A stretch of 64,000 nucleotides of DNA from Alloclostridium intestinigallinarum (GTDB lineage: Bacteria; Bacillota; Clostridia; Christensenellales; UBA3700), in NCBI GenBank assembly GCA_904393845.1, contig CAJFNB010000001.1, positions 62,001-126,000 of the forward strand. Direction: 5' to 3'. Below are positions 52,763-60,205 of this stretch, piece after piece (within the stretch, counting starts at the first letter, position 1; the number at the start of each line of letters is the position of its first letter). Below the pieces are notes generated by a model, which saw nothing but the letters and a program-made list of their open reading frames with translations, did no database searches and was not told the origin of the DNA. A program made the translations under genes and the position numbers.

Positions 52763-53423
52763 ATCTCAAGATTACTTCTCCCCCACAAAAGTAGGGAGCA
52801 GATGCCATATCATAGGGTGTGGCTCAGTTGGTTCAACCGTCGCAGAAAATTTAGTACGACTGGGCGTAACCAATATTACTTTGTACGATTTTGACACGGT
52901 TGCGGAGCACAACATTGCAAATCAAATGTTCTTTTCCTCGGATATAGGAAAGCCGAAGACGGAAGCATTATTTGATATGCTTTGCAAAATAAATCCCGAA
53001 GTCAAATCCACAATCAAAATATGCAATGACGGTTGGACAGAAGCAACTCGCTTGAACGGGTATGTTTTTCTATGTGTGGATAATATTGAAGTCCGCAAAA
53101 ACATAGTAAAAAGAAACCAGTTTAACCAGTCGATAAAAGCAATGTTTGATTTCCGTACAAGGCTCGAAGACGCACAACATTATGCTGCGGATTGGAGTAA
53201 ACCAAAGGAAATTACAAACCTTTTGAAATCAATGGATTTTTCGCAAGATGAAGCCGTTAAACTCACCCCCGTAACAGCATGCAATATCGAAATGGGCGTA
53301 GCGCCCACCGTTCGACTCATTTGCAACTTCGGTGTAGTTAATTTCATGAACTTCATTTTAAAAGAAGAGTTGAAAAACACAATACTCGTCAACGCATTCA
53401 TTTTTGACGTCGAAACATTTTAA
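52749..53423 (+). CDS. E1-like (ThiF/MoeB family) activating enzyme
   Basis: 224 residues from MNLIKSQDYFSPTKVGS; GGGAGG lies just upstream, inside the JAMM gene. The Rossmann ATP site GCGSVG (23-28), LYDFDTV, EHNIANQMF and FLCVDN are typical of ThiF/E1. The segment TPVTACNIEMGVAPTVRLI could hold the reactive cysteine. It would adenylate the Gly-Gly end of the ubiquitin-like protein. It is short, lacking extra E1 domains. The operon appears to end here. Confidence 0.85.
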   Translation: MNLIKSQDYFSPTKVGSRCHIIGCGSVGSTVAENLVRLGVTNITLYDFDTVAEHNIANQMFFSSDIGKPKTEALFDMLCKINPEVKSTIKICNDGWTEATRLNGYVFLCVDNIEVRKNIVKRNQFNQSIKAMFDFRTRLEDAQHYAADWSKPKEITNLLKSMDFSQDEAVKLTPVTACNIEMGVAPTVRLICNFGVVNFMNFILKEELKNTILVNAFIFDVETF

Positions 53424-53776
53424 TCCAAAATAGAGCAAACGCTTATTCGCAAGAATGGGGGGTTGGGCTAAACCCGACCTGCAAAAATGATAGAGGGAGA
53501 GAAGGACGACGGGGCTCGAGCCAGTCGCCTACATCAATCAGGCTCAACGAAAACCCGCGAACACCGACCAAGGCTCACCGCGTTAAGCAATTCACGGCAC
53601 CGTCTTAGTAAGGAACAAACCCGACAACACAGGTAAACACCTAAAACACTTCTCGCACAACCTGGTGGTACCAACAATCTACCACACCCCAGTTCCACTC
53701 TCCTCGAAATCCAGTAGGAACATCAAAACCTGGTTCCAGCACAAAATATATATAATGTCTATTAGGAGAAACATAT
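53424..53776 (+). ncRNA. structured non-coding region upstream of the reverse transcriptase
   Basis: 353 bases without a credible gene. Hairpins include ATTC/GAAT around GCAA, GGTTGGG/CCCGACC (53459-53477) followed by CAAAAATGATA, and CGAC...GGCTCGAGCC...GTCG (near 53507-53528). The rest is C/A rich and unlike the coding DNA. Retron RNAs (msr-msd) lie at exactly this place, directly 5' of their RT, so this is the prime template candidate. The 53459 hairpin is related to those at 55231, 55535 and 57623. Confidence 0.5.
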
Positions 53777-54916
53777 ATGCCTTTCATAACCATACCGAAA
53801 AAATGCGCGCCAGAGAAGCAAATCACTTTCGATGATATTTTGTACGGTATTAAAGAACTTGCCGTACACAAAAAAGATACATTTGACACAAGAACGATAT
53901 TCAGGATAGAAACCCCAAAGAATTTACTCGATGATGTAAACTTCGCAAAGATTGTCGAACAGTTCTTGCGTTTTAACGAAAAATACAACACGTTAATTAA
54001 TACTGAAGATAAGAGCAAATTGTATCACAGTTTCAAAATCCCCAAGAGAAGCGGTGGGCTTAGACAAATTAATGCACCAACGCCGCCTTTAATGGAAGCC
54101 CTTCGTGAATTGAAAATTATTTTCGAAGATTTTATGTTCGCTACATACCACACCTCTGCCTTTGCGTATGTTAAAGGACGCTCGACGATCGATGCTCTCA
54201 AGAGACATCAGGGGAATAAATCTAAGTGGTTTTTAAAACTCGATTTCCACGACTTTTTCGGTAGCACCACAAAAGAGTTTTTGAGACAGCAACTCAAAAT
54301 GATATTCCCGTTCAATGTTTTATATGAGAAATCTTGGGAGGAACCACTTGAGACTGCGCTGTCATTGTGTTTTTTGAACGGCGGTTTGCCTCAGGGTACC
54401 CCTATAAGTCCTATGCTTACAAATCTTATGATGATACCAGTAGACCACGCGCTTTCAAAGCATTTAAGAGAACATTCCCCTCACCTGGTTTACACTCGGT
54501 ATGCAGACGACCTGCTTATATCCGGGGACTTGAAGTTTGATTATAAACAGGTATGCGATGAAATAAAGGGCGTCCTCGATAAATTCAACGCCCCTTTTAG
54601 CTTGAATGACAAGAAAACAAGATTCGGCTCTTCTGCGGGATCAAATTGGAACTTGGGTCTCATGCTCAACAAAGACAATAATATCACCGTTGGCAACAAA
54701 ATAAAGAAGCGGTTCAAAGTAAAATTGTACTGCTTTTTAAACGACTTTAAAAACGGAACTCCCTGGGAGTTAGAAGATGTGCAAGAATTCGCAGGAGTAT
54801 TATCATATTATAGAATGGTTGAAAAGGAGTATTTTAACAAAGTTATCAAGACTTACAATGAAAAATTCAATATAGATACTGAGCTTGTGCTGAAACAGCT
54901 GTTGAGCGGAAATTAA
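53777..54916 (+). CDS. retron-like reverse transcriptase
   Basis: 379 residues, behind AGGAGAAACATAT. RT motifs are in order: IPKRSGGLRQINAP (88-101), FAYVKGRSTIDAL, LDFHDFF (155-161), QGTPISPMLTNL (206-217), YADD (242-245) and NDKKTRFG. No maturase, nuclease or integrase domain is present, so it is not a group II intron RT. QGxPISP fits retron/Abi-type RTs rather than diversity-generating ones. The retron VTG motif appears as NLG. Long structured DNA flanks both sides. Confidence 0.85.
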   Translation: MPFITIPKKCAPEKQITFDDILYGIKELAVHKKDTFDTRTIFRIETPKNLLDDVNFAKIVEQFLRFNEKYNTLINTEDKSKLYHSFKIPKRSGGLRQINAPTPPLMEALRELKIIFEDFMFATYHTSAFAYVKGRSTIDALKRHQGNKSKWFLKLDFHDFFGSTTKEFLRQQLKMIFPFNVLYEKSWEEPLETALSLCFLNGGLPQGTPISPMLTNLMMIPVDHALSKHLREHSPHLVYTRYADDLLISGDLKFDYKQVCDEIKGVLDKFNAPFSLNDKKTRFGSSAGSNWNLGLMLNKDNNITVGNKIKKRFKVKLYCFLNDFKNGTPWELEDVQEFAGVLSYYRMVEKEYFNKVIKTYNEKFNIDTELVLKQLLSGN

Positions 54917-55034
54917 AACTAGAATTGCTATTGAGAGGGAATGCCTTTTCTTGGAAGTATAATATATTATAAGAGAATAGGACGCCGAATAACATTCAGC
55001 GTGATGAAATGATGAGATTTTAATCTCAACAACA
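54917..55034 (+). other. AT-rich link after the RT gene
   Basis: No gene. It includes a promoter-like AT stretch (TATAATATATTATAAGAGA, about 54959-54977) and a GAGATT/AATCTC hairpin (about 55014-55027) just before the long inverted repeat. Confidence 0.35.
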
Positions 55035-55153
55035 ATGGAGGAGAGAATTGAGTCTATTTAGAATTCACATCCTCCTAGTTTTGTGTGGATGTGATTTCTA
55101 AATAGACTCTTGTGAGGATGTGAATTCTAAATAGACTCAATTCTCTCCTCCAT
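55035..55153. repeat. 40-bp perfect inverted repeat with a nested third copy
   Basis: Arm 55035-55074 is the exact reverse complement of 55114-55153. In the 39-base loop lies a further copy (55087-55109) of the inner part GGATGTGAWTTCTAAATAGA, in the direct orientation of the right arm, with 22 of 23 bases equal and an offset of 29. As RNA this gives a very long hairpin, similar to an msd stem. As DNA it would be a cruciform or recombination target. Confidence 0.9.
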
Positions 55154-55181
55154 GCTCTCAATAAAAAAAATAAATTAAAAA

Positions 55182-55493
55182 TTTTTTCTACGGAAATATC
55201 CATTGTATGTAATATCTAATATATGATGGAATGTCGGGCTACGCCCAACATATCAAAAAGATAATAAGGAACGGGAAGACACCGTCGAGACAACGGGCGC
55301 TTCTTCGAGCTACCAACACGAGTAGTATACCCTGCACACTAAAATAAATTAGCCAGATAAGTCGAAAAGAACAAACAAAGGTAGCCCAACCCGATAAACA
55401 CTCGAACATCTAGGCACAGGTTGCTCACGTCACCGTAAACACAGCAAGCGTAGAAAGAACTATATACCCTAGCATTAAAAAACTAACTACCTT
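55182..55493 (+). ncRNA. structured repeat element, copy 1 downstream of the RT
   Basis: A poly-T plus TCTACGGAAATATC leads to the hairpin ATGTCGGGC/GCCCAACAT (55231-55251, one mismatch, loop TAC) and AAAAAGATA, then about 230 bases of C/A-rich DNA without a gene. The same order recurs in copy 2 about 305 bases on. Confidence 0.5.
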
Positions 55494-55813
55494 ATTTTTT
55501 TTACAGAAATTTCGGCAATTAAACACGTTCCGAGCATTGGGCTACGCCCGATGTGCTGAAAAGATACAGGCAAGTACTCAGATGGGACGAGCGTCTGGTT
55601 TTCTAGTACGTCAGCCCGCGGCGGGGTACAAGCAACTGCAACTCTAGAAGAAAATAACTAAGATATGTGTCGGTTAATCATCTCCTCGCTCACACCCCAA
55701 GAATTCAGACTACTTTCTTTGGCTAAACGAGTCCCGTAGTAACCTGCTAAGTGATGATGTGGCACCTACATTGTGTAAAAAAAAAGCGGAGTAAGAGACA
55801 AAGGAGAATTTAT
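55494..55813 (+). ncRNA. structured repeat element, copy 2 downstream of the RT
   Basis: ATTTTTTTTACAGAAATTTC leads to the hairpin CATTGGGC/GCCCGATG (55535-55553, loop TAC) and GAAAAGATA (55558). The stem sequence differs from copy 1 while pairing is kept, which suggests selection on structure. No gene until 55814. Confidence 0.5.
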
Positions 55814-56590
55814 ATGAGATATTATGTCGTGTCCGATATTCACGGGTATTATTCTCAATTTATGTCGGCATTAGAACACGCAGGATTTAATGAATCCGGC
55901 GACTCTAAATTAATAATTTGTGGGGATCTTTTCGACCGAGGACGCGAAGCGTTAGCCCTTCAAAGTTTTGTGTTACGCTTAATGGGAAAAGATAAAGTCA
56001 TCCTCATTAAAGGCAATCACGAGTCACTCATGATTGAAATGGTCAGAGAGCTTCAAAGGAGTGGAAAAGACATAACATATATTGACCCCCGATACGCTGT
56101 TAACGGCACATTAGAAACTGCGATACAATTAACTCGCACGAGAGACCTTGAAAGCGTTTATAGCCCAAGTTTTGCAAAAAAAATGTTGGAAACGCCGTTT
56201 TTAAAAACCATCTTGCCTGCTATGAAAAATTATTTCGAGACCCCTCACTATGTTTTTGTGCACGGGTGGATACCATGTGGAAATGACGATATAAACTCTA
56301 AGCTATGCTCGTATGACCCCAAATGGCGTCAGGCGTCAGACCGACAATGGGAAGTTTCCCGCTGGCAAAACGGTATAAGCGCTTGTATGCAATTCGGCGT
56401 GAAAGAGCCCGGGAAAACTATTGTATGTGGACATTGGCATGCATCATATGGTCATTACGCCTTCGGGGATGCGAGCAGTGAGTTTGAATTAGGGGCAGAT
56501 TTTTCTCCATTTTACAGCGATGGGATAATTGCAATCGACGGATGTACTGCCCTATCCGGTCAAGTAAATTGCGTTGTTATTGAAGATTAG
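55814..56590 (+). CDS. PPP-family calcineurin-like phosphatase
   Basis: 258 residues from MRYYVVSDIHGYYSQF, behind AAAGGAGAATT; the longer frame from 55751 lacks a ribosome site. Metal motifs: D8-x-H10, GDLFDRG 37-43, GNHE 67-70, VFVHGWIP and GHWHASYGH. This set is typical of PPP serine/threonine protein phosphatases, such as phage lambda phosphatase, or of Ap4A-type hydrolases. Its stop codon overlaps the first base of tRNA-Leu. Confidence 0.8.
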   Translation: MRYYVVSDIHGYYSQFMSALEHAGFNESGDSKLIICGDLFDRGREALALQSFVLRLMGKDKVILIKGNHESLMIEMVRELQRSGKDITYIDPRYAVNGTLETAIQLTRTRDLESVYSPSFAKKMLETPFLKTILPAMKNYFETPHYVFVHGWIPCGNDDINSKLCSYDPKWRQASDRQWEVSRWQNGISACMQFGVKEPGKTIVCGHWHASYGHYAFGDASSEFELGADFSPFYSDGIIAIDGCTALSGQVNCVVIED

Positions 56591-56678
56591 CAAGCGTGGC
56601 GGAACCAGGCATACGCAATGGACTTAAAATCCATCGAGCGAGATGCTCATACGGGTTCGAATCCCGTCGCTTGCACCA
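56590..56678 (+). tRNA. tRNA-Leu (anticodon TAA)
   Basis: Acceptor GCAAGCG/CGCTTGC, a long variable arm (CGAGCGAGATGCTC) typical of Leu, anticodon loop CTTAAAA in the stem ATGGA/TCCAT, T arm ACGGGTTCGAATCCCGT, and encoded CCA. Confidence 0.95.
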
Positions 56679-56812
56679 ACCTAGCTGTCTAAACGGTGAT
56701 TTCCTACGGCGGCGGGAAATAAAACAAGCCACCTAGAGGCGGGCGCTGGATAATGTGTGACAGCACAAAAATGCCCCTTTAAGGCGCTCAAAAAAAAAGG
56801 AGAAAACAGTAT
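56679..56812 (+). other. non-coding link after tRNA-Leu
   Basis: No gene. It is GC-rich relative to its flanks with small stems (CCACCTAGAGGCGGG area, 56729-56745), ending at the AAAGGAG site of the next gene. Confidence 0.35.
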
Positions 56813-57523
56813 ATGGCTAACTGGTGTTCCACAGAAATTACGTTTTTTGCAACCGGAGAGAATTCGTCCGTAATCGACAAGATGTTCGATGATTTCTCGG
56901 CGATTATTCCATCCGTCAAAGAAAAGGAAAAGTATGAGGTGGTTTCTATGAGGGACTTCGCTGAACACTATTTTCCAAACAATGCGGATGCTATAGATGC
57001 CCGAGGAATGGTCAATGTCTATTTTGAGCACCCCTACTGCACCGAAGACGGAAAATACAAATATTTTTCTATAAGTACCCAAACGGCATGGAGCGCTAAA
57101 ATGGGACTTTGGTACAAAATAGCAACACAATTTTATCCCGGTGTTCAAATAGCATATGCGGCTGAAGAGGGCGGTAACGACTATTTCCTTGTGTATGATG
57201 ACAGTAGAGGTAAAAGATTTTACCCCTATTCATTCTATGTCTATGGGTATCTTCCTTACGAGGATGGTGATATAAAAAGCCTAAATGAATTGTACGACCC
57301 CATTCAATATTTTCAAGGAACTCTTGACGATCTACAAAATTGTTTAGACGACATCCTCCCCTTCAAATACGAACACCAAGACACTGTAGAAGAACTTGAT
57401 AAAGAGCTCAACACAAAGTTGCTCGATTACACAGAAGCATTAGGTTTTGATGACGATGCGTATATATTTGTCAGTGATTTCGTAGAATATCCTCCCAGTG
57501 AATTTGATTTGTGGGATTTTTAG
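56813..57523 (+). CDS. Api92/YubB-like protein
   Basis: 236 residues beginning MANWCSTEITFFATGENS, the hallmark start (MANWC) of the Api92/YubB ferredoxin-like family found on plasmids and phages. A middle STQTAWSAKMGLWYKIATQFYPGVQIAYAAEEGGNDYF also fits. Function in the family is unknown. An AAAGGAGAAAAC site precedes it. Confidence 0.65.
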   Translation: MANWCSTEITFFATGENSSVIDKMFDDFSAIIPSVKEKEKYEVVSMRDFAEHYFPNNADAIDARGMVNVYFEHPYCTEDGKYKYFSISTQTAWSAKMGLWYKIATQFYPGVQIAYAAEEGGNDYFLVYDDSRGKRFYPYSFYVYGYLPYEDGDIKSLNELYDPIQYFQGTLDDLQNCLDDILPFKYEHQDTVEELDKELNTKLLDYTEALGFDDDAYIFVSDFVEYPPSEFDLWDF

Positions 57524-57827
57524 CTTAACAAAAAAAGAGAATCTTGATTGATTTTTTTACGGAAATAGATATTTGTAGCGGCTGTCTCTGTTTTTTTAAC
57601 GAAGCTAACCGCGAGAAATAGACATTGGATTATATCCGATGGAGCGACATGTCAGGGAAACCACCCGCCGCTGCGACGCAGCTAACGAGATGGTAAACCC
57701 GAACACCAACGCATAGAGCAAATTTCCCAATAGCCGAAATTTATTTCTAGCTCACAAGAGAAAGCCTCCGTATCCGGTCTTGGAGACGGAAGAGTGCATG
57801 CGTAAAAAAAATAAAGGAGATTAATCA
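57524..57827 (+). ncRNA. structured repeat element, divergent copy
   Basis: No gene. TTTTTTTACGGAAATA (57552-57567) and a second poly-T lead to the hairpin CATTGGA/TCCGATG (57623-57641). This is the same outer stem as at 55535 but with a different centre (ATTATAT instead of GCTACGC). C/A-rich DNA follows, with CCGTATCCGG and GGAGACGG stems near 57767-57792. Confidence 0.45.
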
Positions 57828-58199
57828 ATGCCGACATATGTAACAGATTTAGAATTGAGAAATATAAATATTGAAAATTTAATCAGAGAACAGAATGTTC
57901 GTTGGTTTGCCGAATATGAGACTGACTGTGTCACGATTTTAACAAAATATGGAAACGGTCGTAATTGTTCGCTGAAATTCGGTTTCGATATGTTTACCGA
58001 GAATGAGGACGGAACTATCTGCAACTCCTCTCTTGACACCCCGCATTGGTATTTAGAAATTATGCCCGAAGATGAAACGGATGAAGGCGCGGCATATGAA
58101 ACAGTCTGGCTGGAAAATTCTGCCGATGATCCATTTTTGACGTTTCTTTATCTTTACGACTTAATGGACGATTATCTTGATAACGGATTTGGTAAATAG
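57828..58199 (+). CDS. hypothetical protein
   Basis: 123 residues, behind AAAGGAGATTAATCA. It is acidic with beta character (WFAEYETDCVTILTKYGNGR) and a helical end LTFLYLYDLMDDYLD. No family is recognised. Confidence 0.6.
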   Translation: MPTYVTDLELRNINIENLIREQNVRWFAEYETDCVTILTKYGNGRNCSLKFGFDMFTENEDGTICNSSLDTPHWYLEIMPEDETDEGAAYETVWLENSADDPFLTFLYLYDLMDDYLDNGFGK

Positions 58200-58286
58200 A
58201 TGGTAACAGGATTACTGATTATAGGTACCGCTGTCTGCATACTTATTTTAACGGCTTGTCTTTATATTGTTTATCGCAGAAGATAG
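58200..58286 (+). CDS. 28-residue single-pass membrane protein
   Basis: ATG follows the previous stop with no gap. The product is MVTGLLIIGTAVCILILTA then a short basic end (YRRR): one membrane segment with a positive tail. There is no ribosome site of its own, so it would be made by coupling. Small size makes this tentative. Confidence 0.4.
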   Translation: MVTGLLIIGTAVCILILTACLYIVYRRR

Positions 58287-58308
58287 CCTTAGCAAAGAAG
58301 AATTTTAT

Positions 58309-58449
58309 ATGAAAAAATATGGGTTTACAAGGGGTATAAAAGATTTTGTAACCTTTATCAAGAAAAATATAAAAGATGCCGCAGATAAAGAAAAATGCCT
58401 GGAGCGGTTGCATGTCGTGAATGAACATTATTGTAAAAACTTTAAATAA
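58309..58449 (+). CDS. small basic hypothetical protein
   Basis: 46 residues from MKKYGFTRGIKDFVTFIKKN (a TTG start at 58267 would add 14 residues). It is helical with many lysines. The ribosome site (AAAGAAG) is weak. No family is recognised. Confidence 0.45.
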   Translation: MKKYGFTRGIKDFVTFIKKNIKDAADKEKCLERLHVVNEHYCKNFK

Positions 58450-58469
58450 TTTTTCGGGAGGCTACTCAC

Positions 58470-58682
58470 ATGATGAAAATATTACGTTTTTCGTCGCGTC
58501 CGGATGTAAATGGAAACATTTATCTTTTGGATATCGACACTCTAAATGAACGATTTTGGAGAGGATATCATTACCGTCTGTGCGATAGCGGCTCGGATGT
58601 CCGCATCACGAAAAAAGAAATCAAAAAACTCATTGCCCAATTAATATGGCTTGGGTTTAAAGAAGAAAAAATAGACAACTGA
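58470..58682 (+). CDS. small hypothetical protein
   Basis: 70 residues from MMKILRFSSRPDVNGNIYLLD, behind GGGAGGCTACTC. The beta-rich start and basic helical end (KKEIKKLIAQLIWLGFKEEK) suggest a small compact domain. No family is recognised. Confidence 0.6.
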   Translation: MMKILRFSSRPDVNGNIYLLDIDTLNERFWRGYHYRLCDSGSDVRITKKEIKKLIAQLIWLGFKEEKIDN

Positions 58683-58734
58683 GGAGACAACATTAAACAT
58701 ATGGGAAAATGCACGGGAGGTAATCTATTGTCAT

Positions 58735-59352
58735 ATGCAAAATAGAGATTGGAGCGGTAACGGACACTCCATTTTTACTACGCTTGGAGCTTCTAATCAT
58801 ACCGAAAAAGAACGTGAAGCAGATGACTATTATGCCACAGACCCTATAGCAATCGATAAATTATTCGCCGTAGAGCTCCCGCCTCACGACACTATATGGG
58901 AGTGCGCATGCGGAGAAGGACATCTATCCGAGCGAATAAAGGCTTATGGATATAATGTCTTGAATTCCGATATAAAAGATAGGGGGTACTCAGATCATTT
59001 TCAAATACATAATTTTTTAGAGACATCTGCCTCAAATATTCAATGCGATATAATAACAAACCCGCCGTATAAATACGCTTTAGAGTTTGTATTAAAAGCG
59101 CTGGAAATTTTAGCGCCGGGATATAAGTGTTATATGTTTTTAAAGCTCCAATTTTTGGAAGGTAAAAAACGGTTTGAACAACTCTTCAGCAAAACCCCAC
59201 CCAAAACAGTTTACGTGTTTTCCGAGCGAATATTATGTGCCAAAAATGGAGAATTCCAAAAAATGCGCGATGGCGGTGGTAGCGCTGTTGCCTATGCATG
59301 GTTTGTTTGGGAAGCGGGGTGGAGCGGAACTACCGAGATAAAATGGATATAA
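58735..59352 (+). CDS. N6-adenine-type DNA methyltransferase
   Basis: 205 residues. Motif I appears as ECACGEGHLS (56-65) with an acidic SDIKDRG strand after it, and motif IV is NPPY (109-112). This order and the NPPY tetrad fit amino-methyltransferases. It is short, with no recognisable target-recognition domain, so it may act alone on a short site to hide phage DNA from restriction, in line with the ArdA-like gene. The GGGAGG site lies 14 bases from the start, a long gap. Confidence 0.75.
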   Translation: MQNRDWSGNGHSIFTTLGASNHTEKEREADDYYATDPIAIDKLFAVELPPHDTIWECACGEGHLSERIKAYGYNVLNSDIKDRGYSDHFQIHNFLETSASNIQCDIITNPPYKYALEFVLKALEILAPGYKCYMFLKLQFLEGKKRFEQLFSKTPPKTVYVFSERILCAKNGEFQKMRDGGGSAVAYAWFVWEAGWSGTTEIKWI

Positions 59353-59375
59353 CGGGCAGAAAGGAGGACTTCAAT

Positions 59376-59855
59376 ATGCAAAACGAAAATACTTTAAACG
59401 AATGGGAAAGGTCATTCATTGATTTATTATACAGCAATAATTGTTTTCTTGAAAAAATAAATTCCTCCACTTATCGTTTACGCTGTAAGGACTTACCCGA
59501 AAAAGACAGCCCTTATATCTCTTCACCGGCGGACGTATTTGAGTGGCTTGACTGTTATATATGCGAAGTCTTAGAGGAGTTAATACAAGAAGCTGATGAT
59601 ATCGGTTTACCCCTTCCCTATTCGTTGGAGAGCCCTTTGAAAACGATTGACGGAAGTGTACGGTATGTAACTGTCGATGAAAGCGAATGTGGGTACTGGG
59701 ACGCATTAGGGAAATTGCAATTTGAGAGACCTTACTGGACTTATCAAGATTTTTTCAATATCTACAGTGCGGAGTTTGATATTTGTAGCCTTGTATCCCA
59801 GCATTCCGACGATGTAAATTTAGATAAAATAGCAGACTATTACAAAAGGAGTTAA
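59376..59855 (+). CDS. hypothetical protein
   Basis: 159 residues from MQNENTLNEWERSFIDLLYS, behind AAGGAGGACTTC; the frame open from 59298 overlaps the methyltransferase. It is acidic with aromatic clusters (GYWDALGKLQFERPYWTYQDFF). No family is recognised. Confidence 0.6.
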   Translation: MQNENTLNEWERSFIDLLYSNNCFLEKINSSTYRLRCKDLPEKDSPYISSPADVFEWLDCYICEVLEELIQEADDIGLPLPYSLESPLKTIDGSVRYVTVDESECGYWDALGKLQFERPYWTYQDFFNIYSAEFDICSLVSQHSDDVNLDKIADYYKRS

Positions 59856-59859
59856 TGAA

Positions 59860-60189
59860 ATGCGTATGACTTTTTGGCCGCCGCGCGGCACCTTGTATTA
59901 CGATGACATCGAAAGGTTTGTCGAGAAACACGATCTTAGGCTTGTTGACGGTGAAGAGACTTTAGACCCTGACGAGCCGAAGCCTGACAAATATCTTGCA
60001 ACTGCAAAATTCTCAAACGAACATGACCTATCACGAAAAGCAACAAAGTCAATTGATATTGTTTTCTATAAAGAAAAAGTAGATTTCTTAGACAATAAGT
60101 GGTTGCCCAGCGGTGTTTATTGCGTAGAGATGAACGGGTTTAAAAAGGTTGAATCGCCTTTGAATACATACTTTAATATTTTACCGTAA
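59860..60189 (+). CDS. hypothetical protein
   Basis: 109 residues from MRMTFWPPRGTLYYDDIERF, behind AAAGGAGTTAATG. Alpha/beta composition with HDLRLVDGEETLDPDEPKPDKY. No family is recognised. It lies 16 bases before the RNA ligase gene. Confidence 0.6.
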   Translation: MRMTFWPPRGTLYYDDIERFVEKHDLRLVDGEETLDPDEPKPDKYLATAKFSNEHDLSRKATKSIDIVFYKEKVDFLDNKWLPSGVYCVEMNGFKKVESPLNTYFNILP

Positions 60190-60205
60190 GGAGTTTTTTA
60201 AATAC

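Noticed and set aside
53777..54916. Diversity-generating retroelement
   Set aside because: The RT has QGTPISP rather than the typical DGR motif, and I saw no template/variable repeat pair or Avd-like gene beside it.
55087..55138. Mini CRISPR array from the repeated 23-bp word
   Set aside because: Only two direct copies 6 bases apart plus one inverted copy, with no spacers and no cas genes.
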